Below, in pieces: positions 45,293 to 55,649 of a stretch of DNA of 64,000 nt (position 1 is its first letter; every line of letters begins with the position of its first letter). The notes beneath the pieces were generated by a model that worked only from the letters and a program-made list of their open reading frames with translations, was not told the DNA's origin and did no database searches. The DNA is from Castor canadensis (taxonomy: Eukaryota > Chordata > Mammalia > Rodentia > Castoridae), in the NCBI RefSeq assembly GCF_047511655.1, contig NC_133401.1, positions 18,287,501-18,351,500 on the forward strand, in the 5' to 3' direction. Both the position numbers and the translations under genes were made by a program.

Positions 45293-46589
45293 GCAGTCAC
45301 AGTACTACCTACACTAAATCTAGAACATCAAGTTTTTTTTTCCCTGAAAAAAGGCAAAACAGACTTCACATTGCATGGTACAGCAGATATCCTAAAGCAG
45401 TCAAACTATCAGAGGGAACTGTTGCTGTATAGTCTTACAAACAATTTACCTTATTAAAATTTCCCCAGTCAGAAAATGTGTTTCACACAAAACATTTTCC
45501 CCCTTCTTGCATTTTACTACCTTACACATCATATGAAAAAATCATTAAAAACATCTGCTACATATTTTAAAAAGTCAAAATTTCAACAACTTTTATTGAC
45601 TAGCTTTTAAAAGCCCTATGCTTCTGTTTTACAAGGCATAATAGATCAACTTATTTGGTCAAAGCATCCTACATTAGTTTGAACTAACTTTTACTGAAAA
45701 AGCTACAGCATCAAGAGCTAAGGCAAACTGAAATTCATAGAAAAGCAGAAGACACTTCACACTATTGAAAGAAAAACAGAAAGCTAAGAAAAGACATTGA
45801 CAACAACACTGAATTACAGCAACATTTGCACGGCCAGTACAGAACACCATGGGTGAAATCAGACAATTGAAGATTCAGAAAGCCCATTTCATACAGCTGA
45901 AAAAACTCAAATTGAACAAAGCCATAAAAATCTGTTCATGCACTTGGATAAGTCTTTGTGTTCTTTGTGCATGCCCAGAAAATTGAAGTTTTTTTTTTCT
46001 TTTCTTTTTTGCGTTATAACATTTGCTAAAAATATTTTTTGTAGTTGTTTTTATGTTTTTTACTAACATAAACCTGTTTAGGGGAAGAACTGCTAGATGA
46101 ATTTAAGGATTTTATGTACCTTATAGAACTTATAGCAATAACAGTTTTAATTGATTTCATTATAAATAACATTTTCAAGAGCCTGTACAAAATTGTCAAT
46201 AATTTCTTAAAACATACAATCGATGAGAAAAATCCATGATCGTTCATCCTTCACACCCTTCTTCATGTAAAAACGCCCTTCTGGACACCTCACAGTTACT
46301 TATTAGATTGAAAGATACATGGACAAGTGTCATTAGACATCTCTATAGACAACTGCTGCTGACCACTTTCTTCCTCAACAGGAACTGCTGCCATCTGCAT
46401 GTGCGTACTGTAGCAAATAGGCATCCTGCATGGCTGACATTGCAGGCATGTATTTTCCGATTCTTCTTAGTGAAAGATGACTCATCTGCTGGGTCAGAGG
46501 GCTGAATATAGACACAGGCTGTATGACATGGTGTGTTCTCACTGAAGGACTGAAGGACAGACTGCAGGAAGTCCCAAAAGGGTGATAAG

Positions 46590-46905
46590 TGGTCAAGGAG
46601 ACACTTCTCCTCCCTAAGAAATGCCTGTTTGCATCTGAAAGGCATCTCCACCCTCAGGCAATGCAAATAGGCTATAAAAACCCACTCCCCACCCTGGCCC
46701 ACAGGATCACTGGTTTCCGGGTCTCCCTGCATTCTCCAATATGCAGTCTTTCTCTTCTCTTTCCTCCAACTAAATTCTCTACAAATAAAATCTTTCTGAC
46801 CTCTGCTGTTGGAGTCTGCCTGTGCTTTCATTCTCAGAGCAAGCTCAAGAACCCTGAGCATCTGAAATTCCTGCGCGTGTCATCCGTGCATCATCACCAA
46901 GGGAG
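46590..46905 (+). mobile_element. Candidate solo LTR (ERV class I-like)
   Basis: TATA box gctataaaaac at about 46670, poly(A) signal aataaaa at 46783-46790, then a ctgctgttggagtctgcc U5-like segment. The spacing of about 115 bp between TATA and AATAAA is usual for an LTR. A CAAT-like 'ggcaatgcaaat' lies upstream. Ends are approximate. Confidence 0.55.
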
Positions 46906-46909
46906 ATAA

Positions 46910-47240
46910 GATGGCACCAGGGTGCTATAGGATATGTGGTTGAGGCCACACCTAAGAAGGACTCTGCACCTGGTAGGCAGATACAGAAGATGCAATATAG
47001 GATGTAAGAGAGTGGTCATTCGATTTGTAGCAATACTGTATAGTAAAGGATAAGACCATTCTGTATAGCAGCTGTAGGTGGGTCAGTAGTGAGTGTCAGT
47101 CCAGCCTTTCCTTCTCTATGCCATGGTCTTCCATTAGGGATGTATTTGTTTAGATTCTGTCTCTTCTGTCCTCCATCTGCAAACTTGCACAATAAAGGTT
47201 TTGTAGGAGCAGAAACTCCTGGTGGGGTCTTACTGAATTT
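46910..47240 (+). mobile_element. Possible second LTR fragment
   Basis: A poly(A) signal aataaagg at 47191 with 'gaaactcctggtggggtctt' downstream resembles an R/U5 end. No clear TATA and unknown start. Confidence 0.3.
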
Positions 47241-48034
47241 TTCATTAAAGTGACTGATTACAGCTTTGCATTTTTCAATCCTGGCAAAGCCAACACCATG
47301 ACTTGTGCTGCTGGAATCACATAGTGTCCTTGTAGAAATAACTGCCCGAACGGTTCGAGCACACTTTCAAATTCTTGCTCTTCCATGGACAGTAACAAAT
47401 TAGAAATACACAGGTTTTAATACACAGGTTTGTAGGACCTTGTTCCTGCTGCTTTGCCATTTGAGCTTGAACCCCACTGGTCTGCAGGGCTCACACAACT
47501 TTCTGATCTGCTGCAGGATAGAATTTGCATTTGTTTGTTGTCTTATCTAAAATTGCCTTTGTCGAGACTATTTTGCCATATGGTTAGCAGAGCTTCGCCA
47601 GGTCCTGGTCAGTGGTGTGGGGGCAGGCCTCGGAATAGAGTTTTGCTTACTTGATCCCATCCTGAATTGCTATTGCTGCTACTGTTGTTATCCATCCTTT
47701 ACAGCTAGCCTAAGCTCCCATGCCACAGAGCTTTTAGTGTCCACAGGCCTCTGTGTCATTTGGGCATGGAACTCACCAAGCAGAACAGGCTGCCTGGACC
47801 TCACTGTGGTGCGTAGGCACACCTGATGTCAGGGTGTGGTTCCAGTGGCCTGGCTAGGGAGGAAAAGTTTTCCTGGAGGCACGGCACAGGTACCTGTTGA
47901 TCTGACATAATTTCTTCTCTTGTCTGCAGGGCCCACTAAATCACAGGCAGTGAAGGTTTGAAGAAATTAACTTCATTCACCAGTGTTTCCGGGGATTCCT
48001 AAGTACAGGTTCTGCTGAAAGGTACTTTTCACAA

Positions 48035-48253
48035 ATGAAAGCCCAGAAATTCACTTACCCAAAAATAGTTAATATTCATTTATCACAGCCACCCTGTGGG
48101 TGTGTTTATGAGTGGGGGCGCATGTGTTTTAACATATTTCCTGGATCAGTGTCCTTTAGATACTCTGCTCCAAATAGTGCCAGTCAGGCATTCATCATGA
48201 AAGTCAGTAACTTTGGGTTGTTCTCCGCAATGCTATTCCTAGATCAAGTGTAA
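48035..48253 (+). other. 72-codon open frame in duplication copy A
   Basis: ATG-started frame whose translation is identical to that at 50408-50626. No signal peptide or known domain, and no splice or promoter context. Probably a chance frame preserved because the copies are recent. Confidence 0.2.
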
Positions 48254-48595
48254 TCAATTATCTGAGGAGGAAATAGTCAGTGTTCATTGAATATGGCCGG
48301 TGTATATCAGGCTATCGTGATGCATGTGTTTCCGTGCATCATTGGCCCTCCAAAATTGATTACCATTCAAGTGATGGATTGAGGCCTTGACTCTAGATTA
48401 GGCTTTAGTTGTTCATTGGCCTGAAGGTGGTAGTATGTCTTTTTTGCACGAACTTTGGTGTCACTTCGCATGTTTTTCTAAGCTTGATCCTTTCTTGAGA
48501 GCTGAAAGTGTCCCCTCATTAGCTTAAGGCCGGGATTTCAGCTATGGCAGGTTAGATTCGTCATGCCTTGAATGCAGGCAGGGTTCCTGGGTTTT

Positions 48596-48642
48596 TGTGT
48601 GCGTGCATGTGCGTGCGTGCGCGTGTGTGTGTGTGTGCTTGT
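48596..48642. repeat. (TG)n/(GCGTG)n microsatellite, copy A
   Basis: gtgcgtgcgtgcgcgtgtgt run. The counterpart in copy B is at 50957-51002. Confidence 0.9.
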
Positions 48643-49734
48643 GTTCCTGCCTGTCTGTCTTTGTGTGAATGTGTCTACATTTGTCTTTGCATTTAATATT
48701 TGTTGTATCTTCATGTATTAATTTCTTGGCTTTTTCTCATGCCTTCTCATACTCCCAAATTTTTCACACTCATTGAGTATATCTGCTGCGTAAGCCAGTA
48801 GAAGTCTCCTGGAATCAAAATCTATCATTAATACGGTGGCAATAGATGCAATGAAAAAAGCTATGTGATATTCAATGACTTCTTGTCTTGCTCACCGTTG
48901 TAATTAACTCGATAGAATGGAAGCAATTCACACCCAAGATAACAATTAGTAGATCCCTAATTTCAGTGTTTTGTGAGTGTGTGTGGGATATCTGTTGTTC
49001 CATTTGCTTTCACTGGTTTTTAGAAATTGGGCTCATTCCTGAAGTCTCTTGAGGAGCAGCCTTGTGTGGCATTGACTTTATGTCTTCAGTTCCACGAATG
49101 AAAGGTGTACTTTCATGTACTTTCATGATGTCCCTCAGAGAACCTTTTCAGAATTGAATGACCTTCCTCAGAGTTTCATGCTATTCTATGGTTTGTTGTG
49201 TTCCCGAAATCTGCCATTCTCCCGAGAGGTGGTATCAATTTCACTGTCTAGAGAATCCTAAGCAGTCCTAGGCTGTAGAGTGTGTGTGCGTGTGTATTCC
49301 TGAGATGAAAGTGAAGGAATTTCTGTGTCTAGAGGAAGTGAGTTCGTGTGGTCCCCTTGAGGCTCCTGGCAGTCAGTGTGTGCGTTTGCGTGTTTTGTTG
49401 AGGTTAGGAACACAGAAGCCCGGAAAACAGGCCCTGGTTCTTATGCTGTGACACTTGGTGTCCTCTCCCACCTGATGGGAGATGTAGTTCGGAGAAGGAA
49501 CTTGTCCCATCCAAGGTGTAGGGAGTGTTCCTGGCTGATTGAACCGTAAAGGGCTTGAGTTGTTTTTGTACTCACCACGTGAAAGTCTTCCTCTTCTCCA
49601 AATTGTGGGTTCCAGATTGGGGGTCCTTTGGAACATGAGAGGAATGTCATGCCACTTCAACCTTGAATGAGCTGAGGAGGGAACATGGAGCAGAAAAGCA
49701 ATCCCCAATTCAGAAGCTCTAGCCAGGAGTCTGC

Positions 49735-50035
49735 CACACAAGTGACTGGAGTCTGGAGGGGGAGGGGCCGTAGAGGCAGTGCTTAAGTGGTCTGACCAAT
49801 CATGAAAGACTTGGCTGTGAGGTCACAGTGGGATCCTAGCCCCTGGAACATGGAGAGTGCTGAGGCAGCTCCTGCCTGGCCTGTTGCTATGGCAGCCCGG
49901 CCAGCCAAGCAGGAAGAAACTGGAGGGAGGTGGCCCTGTCTTGGTTGGAAGATGTGTCTTTTAATTGGGTCCTAGGGACCCGGGGCACGTATGGCAGGGG
50001 CCCACAGGTGACCTGAGCACATCAGGGTTGGGTGG
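49735..50035. promoter_or_regulatory. GC-rich block with CCAAT, GC box and TGAGGTCA motif
   Basis: Contains gggggaggggcc (49757 on), tgaccaatcatg (about 49792), and gtgaggtcacag (49817 on), followed by GC-rich sequence with no TATA. Motif content resembles a promoter. No open frame or exon downstream is convincing. Confidence 0.25.
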
Positions 50036-50040
50036 ATCCG

Positions 50041-51352
50041 TCCTTCACAGCTAGCCTAAGCTCCCATGGCACAGAGCTTTTAGTGTCCACAGGCCTCTGT
50101 GTCATTTGGGCATGGAACTCACCAAGCAGAACAGGCTGCCTGGACCTCGCTGTGATGCGTAGGCAGCCTTGGTTTCTGCCTCTAATCCTGACCACCTGAT
50201 GCCAGGGTGTGGTTCCAGTGGCCTGGCTAGAGAGGAAAATGTTTCCTGGAGGCTCAGCACAGGTACCTGTTGATCTGATGTAATTTCTTCTCTAGTCTGC
50301 AGGGCCCACTAAACCACAGGCAGTGAAGGTTTGAAGAAATTAACTTCATTCACCAGTGTTTCCGGGGATTCCTAAGTACAGGTTCTGCTGAAAGGTACTT
50401 TTCACAAATGAAAGCCCAGAAATTCACTTACCCAAAAATAGTTAATATTCATTTATCACAGCCACCCTGTGGGTGTGTTTATGAGTGGGGGCGCATGTGT
50501 TTTAACATATTTCCTGGATCAGTGTCCTTTAGATACTCTGCTCCAAATAGTGCCAGTCAGGCATTCATCATGAAAGTCAGTAACTTTGGGTTGTTCTCCG
50601 CAATGCTATTCCTAGATCAAGTGTAATCAATTGTCTGAGGAGGAAATAGTCAGTGTTCATTGAATATGGTCCGTGTATATCAGGCTATCATGATGCATGT
50701 GTGTCCGTGCATCATCAGCCTGACAAAATTGATTGGAATTCAAGTGATGGATTGAGGCCTTGATTCTAGATTAGGCTTTAGTTTTTCATTGGCCTGAAGG
50801 TGGTAGTATGTCTTCTGTCCACGAACTTTGGTGTCACTTCGCATGTTTTTCTAAGCTTGATCCTTTCTTGAGAGCTGAAAGTGTCCACTCATAGCTTAAG
50901 GCCGGGATTTCAGCTATTGCAGGTTAGATTCGTCATGCCTTGAATACAGGCAGGGTCGTGTGTGTGTGTGTGTGTGTGTTTGCGTGTGTTTGTGTGTGTG
51001 CTTGTGTGCCTGTCTGTGTTTCTGTGTGTGTCTGTATTTCTCTCTGCATTTAATATTTGTTGTATCTTCATGTATTAATTTCTTGGCTTTTTCTCATACC
51101 TTGTCATACTCCCAAATTTTTCACACTCATTGAATATATCTGCTGCGTAAGCCAGTAGAAGTCTCCTCGAATCAAAATCTATCATTAATACGGTGGCAAT
51201 AGATGCAATGAAAAAAGCTATGTGATGTTCAATGACTTCTTCTCTTACTCACCATTGTAATTAACTCAATAGATTGGAAGCAATTCACACCCAAGATAAC
51301 AATTAGTGCATCCCTAATTTCAGTGTTTTGTGAGTGTGTGTGGGATATCTGT
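50041..51352 (+). repeat. Tandem duplication, copy B
   Basis: Second copy, offset about 2346-2373 bp. Differences from A are mostly single bases, one 27-bp indel and TG-repeat length. The sequence between (48996-50040) is not repeated here, so copy B is a partial unit. Confidence 0.92.
50957..51002. repeat. (TG)n microsatellite, copy B
   Basis: Simple TG run. Differs in composition from the copy A array, showing independent turnover. Confidence 0.9.
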
Positions 51353-51389
51353 ATGAGACCATATCAGAAAAACAACATAAAGCTTAAAG

Positions 51390-51482
51390 GGCTTGAGGCA
51401 TGTGTCCAGTGATAAAGATCATGCTTAGCAAGCATAAGGCCCTGAGTTTAAAGCCCTGTACCACAAAAATAATTAGTTAAAA
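51390..51482 (+). repeat. ID-like SINE
   Basis: 'gcttagcaagcataaggccc' then 'tgagtttaaagccctgtacc'. Confidence 0.75.
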
Positions 51483-51997
51483 AGGACCAAAACAACCATT
51501 CCCAAGCCCCTCAATCCCCACCCATGCTTATGCACTGCCTAGGTAACTGTGGTGAATAATTTATTGTACATTTTCTCAGACCTTTGTAATGTACAATTAT
51601 GCATAGCTACCTATTCATCCATATCTATGTACATAATCATGTATGTTTATATTCCTACAAAATATTCATGCACATATGAATGTGTTAAGGAGGAAATACT
51701 GAGCCTAACTTTAGAATTAGCCTATACTACTTCTTAAGCCTAATTTCTTTGTTCCTAATTTTTTTTAATTATGAAAGTTACATATGCACAAAGTAAAGCT
51801 TCTGACAGTATAGAATGAAAATATATATTGCTTACCTAGAACTTGTTGTTACTGAGCTGAAATTTCAAAAACATATTGACTTAAATCTTTTTAGTATCTG
51901 CCCAGTATTTTATTGGTTGTTGTGATGATTTTGATCTTATCCTTTTTCTGTTTCCCTGTGGTGTTTTCAACAAATAAGTTAAAAATAAAGAAAACAC

Positions 51998-52322
51998 TGG
52001 TGCCAGGCATAGTGACTCACACCTCTAGTCCCAACTATTTAAGAGGCAGACATGAGAAGATGATGGTTTGAAGTCAGCCTGGGCATAAAGCTAGTGTGTA
52101 CCCATCTCAAAGAACAGTGAGTTATGGTGGTTCACACTTGTAATACCAGTTAGGTGGGAGGTGTAGATAGAAGGCTTGCAGTATGAGGTCAATATGGGAA
52201 AGAAGCATGAGACCATATAGAAAAATGATTAAAACTAAAAAGGATGGAAGTATGGCTCAAGTGGTAAAGTAACTGCCTAACAAATGTGAAACCCTGAGTT
52301 CAAACCCCAGTTCCAAAATTAA
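51998..52322 (+). repeat. Old B1-dID SINEs (B1 arm, B1-like arm, dID arm)
   Basis: 'gccaggcatagtgactcaca' at the start and 'gaaaccctgagttcaaaccc' at the end. The middle holds an extra diverged B1 arm. Confidence 0.75.
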
Positions 52323-52855
52323 ATAGTCAATTATTTCTCTCTTTTCTATTGCTTTTTTCAGGGAATAAAATTCCAACCATATCATTTATCATCCTTCTGC
52401 CCCATAAAAACAAATGTTTTGCAGAACCCACATATGAAGCCATCAGAAACACATACTGAGTCAAATCTTAGTACATACTCAAATTTCAGCACTTAATGCT
52501 AAATTATCCATTAAGTCTAACTAGCAAATATTTTCACTTCCTAAAAAGAATAATCTCATTTAGTAATCAAAGATACATAACTGTGATAAATGTCCTTGCT
52601 CTTAGATGTCAACCAAAATATTTTTATTCTATTTAGCTTTAAAGTATTGTCATTGTTGAAGATACTTACTATTTATGATTTAAACTGATATATTTTTGTT
52701 CAGAAATGAGATTTTTGTAATACCTCTGCTAATTTTTGAAAAATGTTCTTCTAGATATAGTAAAAGAATTATTTTATAGTGCAAAACCCCTCAAAAGTAT
52801 TAAAATAAAAATAACTAAATATATAACTACTCTATCCACATCCTAAGATTTTAAG
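52323..52855. other. AT-rich sequence without recognised features
   Basis: No gene, RNA or clear repeat seen. Possibly old L1. Confidence 0.4.
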
Positions 52856-52859
52856 CACT

Positions 52860-53650
52860 TTATAGTGTTGACCAGGTTGGCAAAAGCAAACTTACAGAAC
52901 TCAAGGGTTGCAATATGGAGTTAGTCCCTGAAAGGTGGGACCTCTCTTCACAGTTCAGTGCCTGGTCAGTTCCCCCATCCAGATCTTGTAGCAGTGCAAG
53001 TCTACTTGGCTTGGCCAGACATCGTTGCTTCACTTCTGGACTATCATCTCCAAGGTTTGCCAGAGTTTGAAGGTACCTCCACATAGGGGAAATATGGATA
53101 AAATCCATATTAGCATCCCTACTGCTGAAAATCCAGGGAGGACACTGTGGATGCACCCTTTGAATTTTATGAAAGGAAATACACTTTTGCCTGTTTTACA
53201 GGGCCTATCCAAGGTTTGAACTCTGCTGCTTGAATTTGAGACAGGGAACTGATTATGCATAGTGACTATCAGTCACTCCTCAATGCAATGAGCTATATCT
53301 AGCCACACAAGCCTGATGTGTAGCTTTCTCTGAGGTTTGCATCTGTTGTAGATAGCAGTTCTCCAAATATTACCAACATCTGACCATTTGACATTGACTG
53401 CAATGCAAACATCTTCAATTGGTTGCCATAAGTAAGGAGGGAGCCCCTTTTGTGCAAGACCAATGCCCTTTAACTTGGCCAATTACATTGTATCTTTAGC
53501 CTCCAGCTGTGACATAAGATCCATACACTTCTTTCCCTGTAATAAAAACATCTTGTGTACTCATCACACAAAGCTCTGTGAAGTGAGGTCCATCTGGATG
53601 TTGCCACCATCTTGCTCAGCAACTCTGTGTATCATGTGCTCCATAAGTAC
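52860..53650 (-). pseudogene. Decayed coding-like sequence, unidentified
   Basis: On the minus strand several frames in succession give protein-like stretches without low complexity: around 53640 (AEQDGGNIQMDLTSQSFV), 53520 (DVFITGKEVYG), 53273-53482 (QPIEDVCIAVNVKWSD, LHIRLVWLDIAHC) and 52860-53156 (NLGDDSPEVKQRCLAK). The changes of frame suggest a frameshifted intronless retrocopy of a host mRNA. I do not recognise the parent gene, and an old transposon gene is an alternative. Confidence 0.35.
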
Positions 53651-53661
53651 TTTTTTTTTTT

Positions 53662-54310
53662 TTGGTTGAAGGAAGGAAATAAAATCCTGGACTGGGGAAA
53701 ATAAGAAAGGAGAAATTAAACTAGATATTAGAAGATGTATTCATGCCAGTGAAAGACTTAATGTACAAATAGACAAGGGCTAGATTCAACCAAAATATCA
53801 CAGAACCAGGCTACAAAGCTGGCTCCTTTGCAATGAAGTTTCCAGAACAACGAAGACTTGGTAAACAAAATCCTAATTCCCTATATTTTGCCACTTTTTT
53901 CAATTCAGATTAAAGTGGAAAAAGCCAAATATGCATTTCTCCAACAATATAACTTATAATCAGAGCAGAGCTGGAATCGTTGCCTTCATTCTCTATACTG
54001 CTTCCCACTATCCTGCCTGTCTTTCTGCCTCTATGAAAGCAAAGTATGAGACTGAAAGCCTCTGTGCATTCTCATTAGCAGATGTATTATTTCCAGAAGA
54101 GGCATGAAAAATGCCAACAATTTTCTTGGAAAGCAATATTGGAGCATGAGCTAGTTTGATGCACAAAGTATAAGTAATTGACATTACAACCAGTAGGGCA
54201 AGTGATCAAGCACTTGTTCTTAAATTCCACACTGAAAATCTCATGATGATTTATTGTCATTATGCATGTATTTGAGTAACTTGTGCTTTCAATATTTAAA
54301 ACTATCTTCA
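53662..54310. other. Non-coding sequence without recognised features
   Basis: A T-run at 53651-53661 precedes it. Nothing else recognised. Confidence 0.4.
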
Positions 54311-54314
54311 TTAT

Positions 54315-54530
54315 AGCCAGGCATCAGTGATTCACACCTGTAATTTAGCTACGTTGGAGGCTGAGAGGAGGAGGATTGCAGTTCAAGGCCAGCAAATAGT
54401 TCACAAGTCCCCATTTCCCAAATAACACTAGTAAAGCGGACTGAAGGCATGGCTCAAGTGTTATAGCAATTGTTTTACAAGTGTGAAGCCCTCAGTTCAA
54501 ATCCCAGTCCCACCAAAATAAGTAAATAAC
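54315..54530 (+). repeat. B1-dID dimeric SINE, old
   Basis: 'agccaggcatcagtgattca' to 'cctcagttcaaatcccagtc' plus an A-rich tail. Confidence 0.8.
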
Positions 54531-54567
54531 TGCATTATACAAAACCTAGTTTTTGCGTTAAAATTTT

Positions 54568-54858
54568 TTGGTAATATTGGGGTTTGAACTCAGGCCCTTG
54601 CACTTGATAGGCAACCACTTCATCAGCTGAGCCACACCTCTAGCCATTTTGCTTTAGTTTAATTTTTAGCTGCAGTCTTCTTTCTTTTTGCCTAGGGATG
54701 GCCTGGACTTCAGTTCTTCTATTTGTGCCACCCCCATAGCTGAGTTACAGGCATGTGAGACCATGCACAGCATATTTTCTGAGTCTCACTGATGTTGTCT
54801 GTGATAGCATTGAACTTCAATCCACCCATTTCTGCCTCCCATGTAGCTAGGATTTAAA
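54568..54858 (-). repeat. B1-dID SINE, antisense, old
   Basis: 'taatattggggtttgaactc' to 'tctgcctcccatgtagctag', with an inserted diverged arm. Confidence 0.7.
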
Positions 54859-55139
54859 ACACTGGGTCTTCTAAGACAATGTAGCAAGGACAAGGCATAA
54901 AAGACCAATATATATATATATTGTTTATGCCAATATTGTATAGACCAATGTGTATATATACAATCTTGTGCATATCATACTATGATTTAATCTGAAACAT
55001 CTGTAAATAATGTGATATTTTTGGAATCACAGACATGTTTCATTGCAATAAAATAGATCATGTGTAGATCCAAACATATAATGTCTTTCATAAAAGTGTC
55101 AAGATAATGCAAAGGGGAAACAAACATTTTAAAATTATA

Positions 55140-55335
55140 TGTTTCTAGAACAATGAAATGTATTCTGATATGAATAACGGAAAAATAAATTGTAACTCCT
55201 ATCTCAAATCATATGCAAAAATTAACTTAAAACAGATCTATAAATTATAAATGTATACTTAAAAACAAAGTAGAAAACTCCTGAGAAGAAGCACAGGAGA
55301 AAATGCTTTGTGACACTGGGTTAGGTAAATATCCC
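55140..55335 (+). mobile_element. Old L1 ORF2 fragment, sense
   Basis: 'aactcctatctcaaatcata' followed by 'aaaattaacttaaaacagat' matches the old L1 ORF2 C-terminal domain. Heavily diverged. Confidence 0.5.
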
Positions 55336-55649
55336 TCAGGTGGTCATGAGTGAGAATTTATGGACAGGGACAAGTGCTCAGTGTTAAATAGTACATGGAC
55401 ACGGCCCTCCTGCTTGTGCAACTTAATTGTGCCCTCTGAACCTCCTCATGCTGAATCTCAAGTATATACTGCACCTTGGTTTGTGAGACTGTTGGGTCTA
55501 CATCACATTATGGCTTGATGGATCAAACATAAGTCAGTTTACAGTGCTCAGTTTTTGCCCCATGATCACATACTGGTCCATGGTCAGATGCTCAGTTTCC
55601 ATCAAGCTTCACCAATATATCAATGGTAACCATTGTGAATGGTTACAAC

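Larger units (their letters stand above)
44543..46580 (-). pseudogene. RBMS1: Processed pseudogene of RBMS1 (C-terminus plus long 3' UTR)
   Basis: On the minus strand a decayed coding end is readable with frameshifts: [43 protein letters not shown] and a terminal IFQSNK, ending TAA near 46300. These match the C-terminus of RBMS1, an RRM single-strand DNA/RNA-binding protein, as I remember it ([35 protein letters not shown]). The following 1.7 kb is AT-rich 3' UTR ending in an A-run (44543-44553 on the plus strand as T). There are no introns, the 5' part is missing (break about 46560-46590), and a GA repeat and C-run lie inside. Non-functional retrocopy. RBMS2 is less likely because of the sequence match. 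Confidence 0.85.
47695..48995 (+). repeat. Tandem duplication, copy A
   Basis: Matches 50041-51352 nearly base for base (start tcctttacagctagcc, end gggatatctgt). Copy A lacks 27 bp present in copy B near 50163. About 300 bp around 48020-48265 shows no difference between the copies. No transposon or gene is recognised in the unit. Confidence 0.92.

Noticed and set aside
46343..46861. 172-codon minus frame as a functional gene
   Set aside because: It mixes a frameshifted part of the RBMS1 retrocopy with antisense LTR sequence. The true RBMS1 frame switches within it.
48290..48350. Small hairpin (gatgcatg ... cgtgcatc) in the tandem duplication as a microRNA or box C/D snoRNA
   Set aside because: The stem is only about 10 bp and there are no convincing C/D boxes, despite the SNORD-cluster-like 2-kb spacing.
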